Shown: positions 54,052 through 62,011 of the stretch, piece after piece
Numbering within the stretch: the first letter of the stretch is position 1
Layout: the number at the start of each line of letters is the position of its first letter
Assembly: GCA_002840095.1 (NCBI GenBank)
Contig: PGZL01000008.1
Coordinates: forward strand, 62,001-126,000
From: Gammaproteobacteria bacterium HGW-Gammaproteobacteria-1
Lineage (GTDB): Bacteria > Pseudomonadota > Gammaproteobacteria > Thiohalomonadales > Thiohalomonadaceae
Length of the DNA stretch: 64,000 nt
Direction: 5' to 3'
Made by a program: the position numbers and the translations under genes
The notes under the pieces: generated by a model
The model's input: the letters and a program-made list of their open reading frames with translations, nothing else
Database searches by the model: none
What the model was told of the DNA's origin: nothing

Positions 54052-54302
54052 AATCTTTAGGTAAGGACAGCACGATTAGCGTATCTGCTTGTAGTTCTGG
54101 AGTACAGGATTGGTTCGCCCGAAAGGAGATTTCGACGATCGCTGCCACGAATACAGGAGAGAGCATGGTTACTGTTTCGGCACGAGGGAGCGCGAGCGCA
54201 ACGGTGACAGTGTCTTTGACTCATCCGAAGGATTCGCCGATTGCGCGCGCAAATCGCACTCTTCGGGGTGAATCGCTGAAATCCGTGATCTCGACGGAGT
54301 GA
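54048..54302 (+). CDS. Small unknown protein, second gene of the cassette
   Basis: An 84-residue protein rich in Ser, Thr and Ala (MVTVSARGSASATVTVSLTH). The middle looks like beta strands. No signal peptide or known domain. The ATGA overlap with the gene before and 22-base gap to the gene after make it a real member of a three-gene operon despite its size. Confidence 0.65.
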   Translation: MKSLGKDSTISVSACSSGVQDWFARKEISTIAATNTGESMVTVSARGSASATVTVSLTHPKDSPIARANRTLRGESLKSVISTE

Positions 54303-54324
54303 ATTACATTTTTGATCACGTCGT

Positions 54325-55182
54325 ATGCATTTTACCTACGAGTCATCGGTAGGCGTCGACCTTTCCCAAGGAGACATATTAAGACGTACTCCAGAGGTCG
54401 ATACCCTTTTTAAGGAAGTCCATCCGCGTTATTTCTATAACGATGACAATAAATACTTTATCGTTTTAACGCAGTCTTGCGATTTAGTTCGACGCCATAA
54501 GGGGTCCTGCAAATCGCCTTATATTACACTCGCAGCAGTTCGTCCTCTTAGTGCTTTATTGAAGCGCAAGCTGGAATTTACAGAAATAAATGGTGTGCCC
54601 GTATGTTCAGCAAAGGTGCGCTATGAGCAATTTCTGGAACGCTTAATAAACAATAACGAACCAGAATATTTCTACCTTCACCAAGAGCCGACAGCGGATT
54701 TCCCTGAACCTTGCTGTGCATTCCTCGCACTTTCGATACCTGTTAAGGCCGATCTACATTATCAGAAATGCGTAGACGCACGAATTCTGTCACTACAGGA
54801 AACCTTCAAGGCTAAGCTAGGTTGGCTAGTGGGCCAGATGTATTCTCGAGTTGGTACGCAAGATTGGGAACGCAGCGCTCTCAAAGAGAAAGTGAGTGAG
54901 TTGATTGATCAAGCTGCTCTATGGTTGGACACAAAACAAATAAAGGAATTACAGCGAGCGGTGAATGAGTGGCGAGCGGCTAATCCGACGACAGAAATTA
55001 CTCCCAAGCTGGTACTTGAACTTTCCGAACAACTACCAACGAGAAAACAAAAAGCTTTGAGCCGGATTGAAGCGATTGTAAAGGGGGGGGGCAAAGGGGT
55101 CCCCGAGCTTACCCCAGAACAAATAAAAAGCCTCCTTCGGCATTTGAGCAATGACCAAGGGCTAACTGAGGTCCTTCGATGA
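54325..55182 (+). CDS. Unknown protein with YFIVLTQSCDLVR motif, third gene of the cassette
   Basis: A 285-residue soluble protein. SQGDILRRTPEVD and YFIVLTQSCDLVRRHKG form a conserved-looking N-terminal core: a start with GDI followed by (V/L)(L/V)TQSCDL, a pattern I associate with uncharacterised proteins in mobile regions. The C-terminus is helical and charged. Low GC. A terminator lies about 100 bases downstream, which closes the operon. Confidence 0.72.
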   Translation: MHFTYESSVGVDLSQGDILRRTPEVDTLFKEVHPRYFYNDDNKYFIVLTQSCDLVRRHKGSCKSPYITLAAVRPLSALLKRKLEFTEINGVPVCSAKVRYEQFLERLINNNEPEYFYLHQEPTADFPEPCCAFLALSIPVKADLHYQKCVDARILSLQETFKAKLGWLVGQMYSRVGTQDWERSALKEKVSELIDQAALWLDTKQIKELQRAVNEWRAANPTTEITPKLVLELSEQLPTRKQKALSRIEAIVKGGGKGVPELTPEQIKSLLRHLSNDQGLTEVLR

Positions 55183-55278
55183 AGCACAAACAAGACACCC
55201 ACTCATAAGGGCCCTGGGCAACTTTTGTGTGGGGGGTTCAGCGAGCGTTGGTCGTGACCGACACGCAGTAAAGACTAA

Positions 55279-55307
55279 GGGGCCGCGAGGCCCCTTCTCT
55301 TTTTGTG
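55279..55307 (+). terminator. Rho-independent terminator, near copy of the fba terminator
   Basis: GGGGCC-GCGA-GGCCCC followed by TTCTCTTTTTG. The stem is the same as the one after fba and the loop differs by one base. Confidence 0.88.
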
Positions 55308-55332
55308 CCGCCGGCTGGTAGGTGTTGCCGGC

Positions 55333-55360
55333 TTGCATGTATACGCAGGATGCGTATACT
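55333..55360 (+). promoter_or_regulatory. Promoter with embedded operator for the second toxin-antitoxin module
   Basis: TTGCAT (55333) and TATACT (55355) are 16 bases apart. A perfect palindrome, GTATACGCA-GGA-TGCGTATAC (55339-55359), covers the spacer and -10 box. Transcription would start within a few bases of the toxin ATG at 55369, giving a nearly leaderless message. Confidence 0.72.
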
Positions 55361-55368
55361 CATGACTT

Positions 55369-55715
55369 ATGAAATGGATATTCATCGAGACGCCGGTTTT
55401 TACCCGGCTTCTCCCTCATTACATGGATGATGAGGGTTACCGTATTTGCAGTTGGCGTTGCAGTCGAATCCCGAGGCCGGCGCCGTCATGCCCGGCACCG
55501 GCGGCTTCCGCAAACTGCGCTGGCAGGACCCGCGCCGAGGCAAGGGCAAGCGCGGTGGCATTCGAATCATCTATTACGTCCTGACCGAGGATCGCCATAT
55601 CTGGTTGTTTACCCTCTACGACAAGGACGAGCTTTCCGATTTGACGCCGAACGAAAAGGCGGCAATGAAGCGGGCAATACAGCAGGAATTGGCCGCCAGG
55701 AGACACAAATCATGA
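55369..55715 (+). pseudogene. RelE/ParE-superfamily toxin, frameshifted
   Basis: The first part reads MKWIFIETPVFTRLLPHYMD with DEGYR; the rest reads LQLALQSNPEAGAVMPGTGG, then RGKGKRGGIRIIYYVL and IWLFTLYDKDELSDLT in another frame. Together they make one full RelE-type mRNA interferase of about 115 residues. The frames part at 55444-55445, where two bases stand in place of one codon, a one-base deletion. The C-terminal frame alone would lack the first helix and strand. The stop overlaps the antitoxin start by ATGA. Confidence 0.8.
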
Positions 55716-56044
55716 GCAAGAACCGCAAGCTAATCGACGAGATGATGAGCGGCATCGAGGCGATGCGCCAACAGCGCGAAAGAAAAATCACGCTTCGTAC
55801 CCATGAAGTGGACGAACTGCCGCGCCCGGAGATCGCGCCGGAACTCATCCGTGCCATCCGCGAGCAGCTGCATGTCTCGCGGGCCGTATTTGCCCGGCGT
55901 CTGCGCGTCTCCACCCGGACACTCGAGAACTGGGAGCAGGGGCGGGCCAAACCCAACGCGCAGGCGGCAGCATTGATTTTGATGGTGCGCAAGTACCCGG
56001 ACACGTTGGCTAGGTTGGAGCAGTTGAATGGCGAAGCGGCGTGA
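55712..56044 (+). CDS. Xre/HTH antitoxin of the second module
   Basis: A 110-residue protein. The C-terminal half holds a Cro/C1-type helix-turn-helix (ELIRAIREQLHVSRAVFARR, then VSTRTLENWEQGRAKPNAQA) as in antitoxins of toxin-first RelE-type modules. It probably represses the promoter at 55333 through the palindrome. Intact and translationally coupled to the toxin frame. Confidence 0.9.
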   Translation: MSKNRKLIDEMMSGIEAMRQQRERKITLRTHEVDELPRPEIAPELIRAIREQLHVSRAVFARRLRVSTRTLENWEQGRAKPNAQAAALILMVRKYPDTLARLEQLNGEAA

Positions 56045-56067
56045 AGTCGCTGCATAAGAGACCGTGG

Positions 56068-56105
56068 TCTGTCCCCGGTTGTTCTGCGTGATCTGTCCCC
56101 GGTTG
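56068..56105. repeat. TCTGTCCCCGGTTG direct repeats
   Basis: Two exact TCTGTCCCCGGTTG words 24 bases apart, upstream of the NACHT gene. GGGGACAGA occurs in the opposite orientation just after that gene, at 60173. Such wording is often seen around REP-associated transposase remnants, but none is present here. Confidence 0.6.
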
Positions 56106-56167
56106 CTATGCTGGGATAGGTCATGGGGATGCTCATACCAGCAGGGTAATTTGTTATAACTCCGTCA

Positions 56168-59100
56168 ATGTCACAGTCATCAATTCCTCAACAGATAAGC
56201 GAGACACGAGCATCAGCTCAACCCGAAGAGGCAGCATCGGCCAAGAAACCCGGTGGTGGTACAGCTGCTGGTGGCGGCATTAATTTTCAGGCAGCGGTGA
56301 CCGCGATCGCAGGTGCTTACCTCTTGCGTGGTATACCGCTCGGCTGGTTCCCGGTGGGTGATGTGCCCGTGGCTGTCTGGGCGGAGAGCGAAGGCGCTGG
56401 TGATGACGTGCGTCTTGAGCTCTCATCCGGCATCGCGGTCGAGATCCAGGCGAAAAAAGGTCTTACTCGTGGCCTGAAACTGTGGGAGGCGCTCGAAGCC
56501 CTAATCACGGCTGTCAGCGACGGCCGCCTCGAATACGGAACACTGGCGGTTGCACCGGATTCAAGTCGCACGATCCGCGAAGACCTGGCCAAGGATCTCG
56601 AACGACTCGGCCAAGGCCGACATGATCATCTCGCAGACATTGGAGACGAGCTGCATCGCCGACTCCGGGACATCGGCGGCAAATGGGAGCAGGCGTGTCA
56701 GCGGGTCGGCATCCGTGTCGTCCATGCGCTCAAGTTGGACGATGCGGACATAAGGGTAGCTAAGGAATCGTTGCGATGGGTGTGCGCCGACGAAGCCCAG
56801 GCCGACGCCGCTTGGAACGCGCTCTATCGTGACGCGGTAGCGCTTATCGAGCACCGCGGGCGCTGGACCATGGTCCATCTGCTCAGGCTGTTCCAGCGGG
56901 AAGGCATCGTGATCCGCGACGCCGATTTTCCTGCCGCGATCGCGACGAAGCTCGCGGACTGGGTGCGTTCGACACGCGACAGCTTCACGCTGCCGGCGAC
57001 GCGCAAGCGTCTCCCGCTCAGCGCACTGCTCGAAATGCGTGCGGTCGGAACGGTGATCGAGCAACCGGACGCCGAGGATGCAGCGGCTGCGCTCGCACGC
57101 TATCACGATGCGGCGGGTGCACTCGACCGTGATGCCCCGATTTACGACGCCGAATGGACAGGCCGGTTTAGGCGCCATGCGGTCGTTGTGGCAGGGCCGG
57201 GACTTGGAAAGTCGACCTTAATGACCTTGCTCGCCAGTAGCTATGCCACCGATGGATTCCAAGTGTTGAGTGCAAAACTCAAGCCGATCGCCGCGGCAAT
57301 GGAACGAGGAGCCAGTTTCGACTATGCGCTGCGCAGCCAGGCACTGGACGGCTCAGGTATCACTCCCGATCGCCTCGATAGCGTGAAACTAGAGGGCTTC
57401 GTCGTACTCGCGGATGGTCTCGACGAATGCGGTAGCGGCCACGATGCAGTTGCGCGTGCGCTTTACGCCTTTGCATCCGGCCATCCGTCCGCCCGCATCG
57501 TTGTCACGACGCGTCCGATCGGATACACAACTTCCGCACTGGCGGACTGGAAGCACTACCGGCTGTTGCCGCCTGACAAAGACCATGGCGCGGTGAATCT
57601 GGCAAAGCTACTAAGTGCCCTAGAGGGCTCCGACAGCACCACTGAGGACGCGCTCCAAGTTGCTAAGCGTGAGCTTGCCGCATCAAGAGCGGCAGAGACA
57701 ATCAGCACCAGCCCGCATCTTCTGGGTATGGCGGCTGCACTCATATCGTCCAGAGGAAGGCTCCCGAATACACGGCCTCGGCTTTATGCCGAGCTTATCG
57801 GCCTCTTCGAGACCACCGGCGGGACGGCAGCGTCATGCCCAGTCCCTGCGTCCATCGCGGAATATGTCCTGAATGGGCTGGGCTGGCTGCTGATGCACGA
57901 CTCGTTGGCATCGTCCGATGTGCTGACCGATCGCTGTTCCGGGCTGCTCGCCGAGCCGATGGGTCGTACACCGATGGCCGTGCTTGAGGTGGTGGAGCCG
58001 GCGCTGCGCTATTGGGAGCAGCTCGGGATCATCGAGCTTCTCCATCACGACGGCATCGCCTACTGGACTTTCATCCACAAGACCTTCACCGAGTTCACGG
58101 CCGCGCGTCACCTCAAGGCGTTATCCGCCGAGCAGCGTGCGATCGAGCTCGATCGACTCGTCGACCAGCCCGATTGGCACGAGGTCATCGCGTTCGCAGG
58201 CGGTCTTGGTCTCGGTCACGAGATCGCACGCCTGCTCGTGGACAGGCGCATAGTTGGTCATCCGGGTCAGATGGAACGGGCGCTCGCGCTCGCGGCTGAC
58301 AAGGATGCCGAAATGAACGACGACGAGGTCCGACAGCTCGCCAAACTCGCCTTTGAAGCTGTGGAGACTGACGGCGGGGACCGGTTTAGCATCGGCCTGG
58401 CGCTCGCCGAATTGGCCGAGGCCCATCCGGAGATCATCGGATCAATCGCCGCCGCTCACGTCCATGACGAGCGTAGATCGGTCCAGCTCGTGGCCTGGGC
58501 ATGCGTGGTCGCGGCCGAGCCCAAGGGTTATACAGGCGTTGAGTTGGCCCAGGTGCTGAGCACACTCCTACCCACCATTAGCAGGGCCGTTAGCGCATCG
58601 CTGCTTGGCGGCATGCGCCTCGGTGGCAAGAAGGACCGCGTTCTGATCGAACGCATCGCGCTGGCAGCACTGGCCGCGCAGCCGGATACAGACCTCAAGG
58701 CCTTTGCGGAGATGCAGCTCGACCATGAGGCTCTGAGCACATGGGGGTTCCAACGCAAGGTCACGGTGCTGCTGCGCGCGCGTGGTGTCACCGAAGAAGT
58801 CGTACCTTCCTGGATGCGCTCTTCAGCATCTTCGGCGTTCGCGTTGCTGTACCCGCACGACGAATGGCGCCGCGCGTCTGCGAAAGCCATGCGCGCGCTG
58901 GCCGAGGCTGTTGTTATCGAGCGCAGGGTGACGTGCGGTACAAGTCCCAAGTCGCAGCGGTTCCCGCAGTTCGGCGCACTGGTCGCTCTGACGGGATTTA
59001 ACGAAGTACCGGCGTACGACGTCCATCAATGGGAAAAACCCTATGACGTGGCGGTCGTGCGCGTCGTCGTGCAGGCAATAGTGCATGCATCGGCGATCGA

Positions 59101-60139
59101 TCCGCAGGCGCTGAGCGCAGAGGCGGCTGCAGTCGTGCGTCGCGCCGATGACGATGACCGGTTAGATCTATTCGATTTCCCTCATGTCGATGTTCCCGAG
59201 CCTGATTGGAGCAAGGCTGCGGCGCTGATAGCCGACCACGTCACGCTTGTGGCGGCGATGAACCACGGCTCGGACTGGATGGCGTATGTTGGGGGGAATA
59301 TTCTCGCGGCGTCTAGTGCGACCCAAGAACAGTTCCGCTCGCTGCTCGATGATGCCGCGGGGAAGTCACTCTGGATGGCAGTGGAGGTGGTACGGCAGCA
59401 GCAGCCGACTGACGTCGCCAATGCGCTGATACTCGATCGACTTGCAGGATATTTGACGGATGGCTCCGAACATCTGTTCAAGGGGCTTGAGAAAGGGAGA
59501 GTTAAACAATCGCCAGCACTTCACGAGGCGATTAGGCGAGGCCTCAATAGCCCGTCCCCCACAATCGCGGCCGCGGCAGCGAGCTTCGCCAAAGATCTGG
59601 CTGAACGCGGACAACCGCTGGAGCTCAAGATGATCGTTGACGCCTATGACCACTGGCTGGTCCATGAGCCCAAGCAGAAGGGCAGCATCATCCCGACAAG
59701 CCCGCGCGAGCCATTGCTGAAGCTGCTGATCTCGCAGGACGCGCTCGACGATGACCGACTACTCGCCACGCTGTCGGATACCCGATCGGATGTTCGCAAC
59801 GCTGGTGAGATGCGAATGCACGACGCAATCGCCACGTCGGATTCTCTCAAGAATGTCGTTATCGAGCGTATAAAGTCGCGGAGTCTGCCGCCAGCAATCG
59901 CGGCCAGCGTGTTGCGACGTGAGACGCCGCTGTTGGATGAGCAGGTCCGTGCTCTCGAAACTCTGTTGTGTGAACAAGACCCGAAATGGCGTCGTGCAGG
60001 TGTCGAACTGCTGCGGCGATGCTACCTGGGCGCCGACCAGATCGCCGAATATGGTGCGAAGCTTTCTGCGGATGACGAGGATGAAATACGTCGAGCCGTC
60101 GAACAACGTCTAGCGGCCTCAACTGCGACATCGCCCTAG
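56168..60139 (+). CDS. Nuclease-NACHT STAND NTPase, putative anti-phage protein
   Basis: A 1323-residue cytoplasmic protein. The N-terminal ~240 residues resemble a PD-(D/E)xK nuclease: GGINFQAAVTAIAGAYLLRG, then D79/D80 and VEIQAKKG (E92, K96). A NACHT NTPase follows: Walker A AGPGLGKST (about 342-350), Walker B VVLADGLDE (about 410-418), sensor ARIVVTTRP (about 440-448), and FIHKTFTEFTAARHL (about 637) as the usual winged-helix-end motif. The last ~650 residues are helical, HEAT-like. This layout matches bacterial NACHT and Avs defence proteins, in which the C-terminus senses a phage product and the nuclease kills the cell or the phage. It is a single gene without an obvious partner. Confidence 0.88.
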   Translation: MSQSSIPQQISETRASAQPEEAASAKKPGGGTAAGGGINFQAAVTAIAGAYLLRGIPLGWFPVGDVPVAVWAESEGAGDDVRLELSSGIAVEIQAKKGLTRGLKLWEALEALITAVSDGRLEYGTLAVAPDSSRTIREDLAKDLERLGQGRHDHLADIGDELHRRLRDIGGKWEQACQRVGIRVVHALKLDDADIRVAKESLRWVCADEAQADAAWNALYRDAVALIEHRGRWTMVHLLRLFQREGIVIRDADFPAAIATKLADWVRSTRDSFTLPATRKRLPLSALLEMRAVGTVIEQPDAEDAAAALARYHDAAGALDRDAPIYDAEWTGRFRRHAVVVAGPGLGKSTLMTLLASSYATDGFQVLSAKLKPIAAAMERGASFDYALRSQALDGSGITPDRLDSVKLEGFVVLADGLDECGSGHDAVARALYAFASGHPSARIVVTTRPIGYTTSALADWKHYRLLPPDKDHGAVNLAKLLSALEGSDSTTEDALQVAKRELAASRAAETISTSPHLLGMAAALISSRGRLPNTRPRLYAELIGLFETTGGTAASCPVPASIAEYVLNGLGWLLMHDSLASSDVLTDRCSGLLAEPMGRTPMAVLEVVEPALRYWEQLGIIELLHHDGIAYWTFIHKTFTEFTAARHLKALSAEQRAIELDRLVDQPDWHEVIAFAGGLGLGHEIARLLVDRRIVGHPGQMERALALAADKDAEMNDDEVRQLAKLAFEAVETDGGDRFSIGLALAELAEAHPEIIGSIAAAHVHDERRSVQLVAWACVVAAEPKGYTGVELAQVLSTLLPTISRAVSASLLGGMRLGGKKDRVLIERIALAALAAQPDTDLKAFAEMQLDHEALSTWGFQRKVTVLLRARGVTEEVVPSWMRSSASSAFALLYPHDEWRRASAKAMRALAEAVVIERRVTCGTSPKSQRFPQFGALVALTGFNEVPAYDVHQWEKPYDVAVVRVVVQAIVHASAIDPQALSAEAAAVVRRADDDDRLDLFDFPHVDVPEPDWSKAAALIADHVTLVAAMNHGSDWMAYVGGNILAASSATQEQFRSLLDDAAGKSLWMAVEVVRQQQPTDVANALILDRLAGYLTDGSEHLFKGLEKGRVKQSPALHEAIRRGLNSPSPTIAAAAASFAKDLAERGQPLELKMIVDAYDHWLVHEPKQKGSIIPTSPREPLLKLLISQDALDDDRLLATLSDTRSDVRNAGEMRMHDAIATSDSLKNVVIERIKSRSLPPAIAASVLRRETPLLDEQVRALETLLCEQDPKWRRAGVELLRRCYLGADQIAEYGAKLSADDEDEIRRAVEQRLAASTATSP

Positions 60140-60519
60140 TACAAGAAAAACCTGATCCTCAGGTTGGGAAATGGGGACAGATTTATTTTCTGGAATAGCC
60201 GGGCCAGCTCAGACCATGGCTAACCACAACTGCCTGGCCGCTGCGCACCCCAATCTCGATAAGCAAAAATAGCAGTTCATTCCTTGTGGTTTATCCGGTA
60301 TGCCCGCCCGGGTAGTTGTTTATCCCATGTCTGGTGCCTTCCAAAAGGGGGAGAGGGGTCAGTACCCTTAAATCGATTCCAAATTCTGGCAAACTGAATC
60401 AATGAAATGACGAAGGGGGCCACCGGCCCTCTTCTTGTTTGTGTAACTACAACCACGCTCCACCTAGGAAAAGCGACTACAAAATTTGAGGGTCTTGCGT
60501 TTCGCTGCCCCAATCTAGC
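60140..60519. other. 380-base gap after the NACHT gene
   Basis: Contains a small perfect stem AACCTGA-TCC-TCAGGTT (60149-60165), GGGGACAGATTTATTTTC (60173) typical of decayed mobile-element edges, and a terminator-like hairpin at 60412. No convincing gene. Confidence 0.5.
60412..60440. terminator. Terminator-like hairpin between the NACHT and xre genes
   Basis: GAAGGGGGCC-ACC-GGCCCTCTTC followed by TTGTTTG on the plus strand. It could end the minus-strand xre transcript as well, though the T-run on that side is poor. Confidence 0.5.
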
Positions 60520-60717
60520 CTACCTAAGCAGGTCACCAACATCGCACTTGAGAGATTTGGCGATCTGGTCGAGGGTCTTGATAGTAGTATTCTGCGCGCC
60601 GTTTTCCAGGCGGGTAAGGGTAGGCCTGCTGATCCCCAGCTTGCGGGCGAACTGTTCCTGTGTCAGGTCTCCCCTGCGGTTCCGCAGGTTCTTCGCTAAG
60701 GTGGCGGCAAGGCTCAT
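60520..60717 (-). CDS. Xre/Cro-type transcriptional regulator
   Basis: A 65-residue protein that is essentially one helix-turn-helix domain: LTQEQFARKLGISRPTLTRL followed by ENGAQNTTIKTLDQIAKSL. Such minimal regulators occur in phages and toxin-antitoxin modules. The palindrome TATGTGAACATA at 60724-60735, a few bases upstream of the start codon, may be its own operator. Its leader carries a 10-base match to a C4-like antisense RNA encoded just upstream. Confidence 0.88.
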   Translation of the reverse strand: MSLAATLAKNLRNRRGDLTQEQFARKLGISRPTLTRLENGAQNTTIKTLDQIAKSLKCDVGDLLR

Positions 60718-60905
60718 GTTCTTATGTGAACATAGTGGCTTGGAAAGGAATTGGGGTTAGAACACAGTTTCCTAACCAGTCGGCTGATTTTTAATGGGCG
60801 CTCGAACACCGCGCAGATTATTGCCGAACAAAGGAAGGAACAGGTTAAGGAAAAGAAGAAATGAACGCTTGACATCTACTGTCTGTTCATACACCTTACG
60901 TCATT

Positions 60906-60985
60906 AAGAAAAAGCGCCACCCGGCGGTGCTGTAACACCAACCGGGCGGCTAACCCCAAGACTGCATCACCAGACCTTGGGGCTG
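60906..60985 (-). ncRNA. C4-like antisense RNA
   Basis: On the minus strand two stem-loops follow each other: CCCCAAG...CTTGGGG, then GCCGCCCGG-TT-GGTG-TTACAG-CACC-GCCGGGTGGC (in pieces), ending GCTTTTTCTT like a terminator. This two-hairpin shape and wording resemble C4 antisense RNAs of phages P1/P7 and many genomes. The linker TTGGGGTTAG is perfectly complementary to CTAACCCCAA in the leader of the downstream xre gene (plus 60751-60760), about 35 bases before its start codon. C4 RNAs silence the downstream gene in just this manner. The C4 label is from memory of the motif. Confidence 0.68.
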
Positions 60986-60991
60986 CGCGAG

Positions 60992-61000
60992 AGTATATCA
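60992..61000 (-). promoter_or_regulatory. Extended -10 promoter for the C4-like RNA
   Basis: TGATATACT on the minus strand combines a TGn extension with TATACT. Transcription would start about 60985, at the foot of the first stem. No clear -35 box. Confidence 0.5.
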
Positions 61001-61271
61001 CCGGGTCCGGCCCCAGCTGGATCCCGGCTCGTCCCACAATGAGCCAGGAGGGCTTTATGGACGGGACCGTCGATCGTAGTGGAATTCTTATTGATCCCCT
61101 TTCCCCATGGGAGAGGGAATACACCGGAGGACGGGCGCATGCCCAGGGCCGCAGCCCGCGGTCCACAGTCCCCAAACCCCCGCCACCACCCCATTCTCCG
61201 CCATGCCGGGCTGCCCGTACGGGGCTTGGCGCCTGTAGATTACCCGCCTTCTTTCGTCGTTGACTGCCGCC
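61001..61271. other. Gap between the C4-like RNA and the second xre gene
   Basis: Holds a partial CCCTTTCCCCATGGGAGAGGG repeat at 61095-61119 (related to the one at 51791) and GC-rich sequence. No convincing gene. Confidence 0.45.
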
Positions 61272-61556
61272 ATGGCCAGAGGAGTGGCACGGAGGTTGTT
61301 GGCGCAGAACGTCCGCGTTCTGCGGTTGATGCGGGGATGGTCACAGGAGGTGTTGGCCGAGGCGGCGGAGTTGGACCGTTCCTATGTCGGTGACATCGAA
61401 CGGGCCCGGCGCAACGTCAGCCTGGATAGTCTGGAACGGTTGGCAAGCGCCTTCGGGATGGTGGTACCGGACTTGTTCCGCGAGCCCGATCCCGCCGAAC
61501 TGGGGGCGCAGCTGCTGCGTACGATATCGAGCGAAATAGTCAGGGAAAAGGACTGA
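61272..61556 (+). CDS. Xre-family transcriptional regulator
   Basis: A 94-residue HTH protein. RVLRLMRGWSQEVLAEAAEL, then DRSYVGDIERARRNVSLDSL and ERLASAFGM form a Cro/C1 domain similar to controller proteins of restriction-modification systems and to general Xre regulators. No restriction or methylase gene is adjacent. The ATG at 61272 is preferred; a TTG lies 12 bases upstream. Confidence 0.85.
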   Translation: MARGVARRLLAQNVRVLRLMRGWSQEVLAEAAELDRSYVGDIERARRNVSLDSLERLASAFGMVVPDLFREPDPAELGAQLLRTISSEIVREKD

Positions 61557-62011
61557 CATGGAACTCGTCAAAATCGGACAGGAGGATACTGGGTAAGCGG
61601 TTCGCTTGGGAGGGCCAAGGTTGCCCTCCCAAGCTCACCATGGTATAGAAACCGCCACCCAAGGACGAAATCATTCCCCCGTAACAAGGAGACGTTACGT
61701 GTCCCCAGTTCCTGCGCACCACATTCACCTGATCTGCACCACTGCCGGCACGGCATGTCCCTTGCGCGCCTTTCATGACACCGGGCTCATCTGGCAGTTG
61801 CCCCAGTTTCAAGCCGTCGCCAGCATAGCCACTGTCGCCTCGATGCCTGGCCAGCAGGATCAACTTCATCTCACCGGCCAGAAAGAGGACGGAGGAATTG
61901 AATTTTGATCAATGCCCAACGAGTCCCTAATGCTGAAGGCTGGTTTGTATCGGTTTTACACTTTAACTAAATCTGTAGCGTGTTTTAAATCAAAGTTAAG
62001 GAGGAATGGCT
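61557..62011. other. 455-base gap with a perfect hairpin
   Basis: TTGGGAGGGC-CAAGGTT-GCCCTCCCAA at 61606-61632 has perfect 10-base arms without a T-run. The rest shows no coding signal I trust. AAGGAGG at its right end is the ribosome site of the next gene. Confidence 0.55.

Noticed and set aside
60277-60513. A 78-codon minus-strand frame after the NACHT gene
   Set aside because: Crosses a terminator-like hairpin, with no start signal or family resemblance.
61606-61908. A 100-codon plus-strand frame in the gap after the second xre gene
   Set aside because: Begins in a hairpin, has no ribosome site and no recognisable sequence; left as intergenic.
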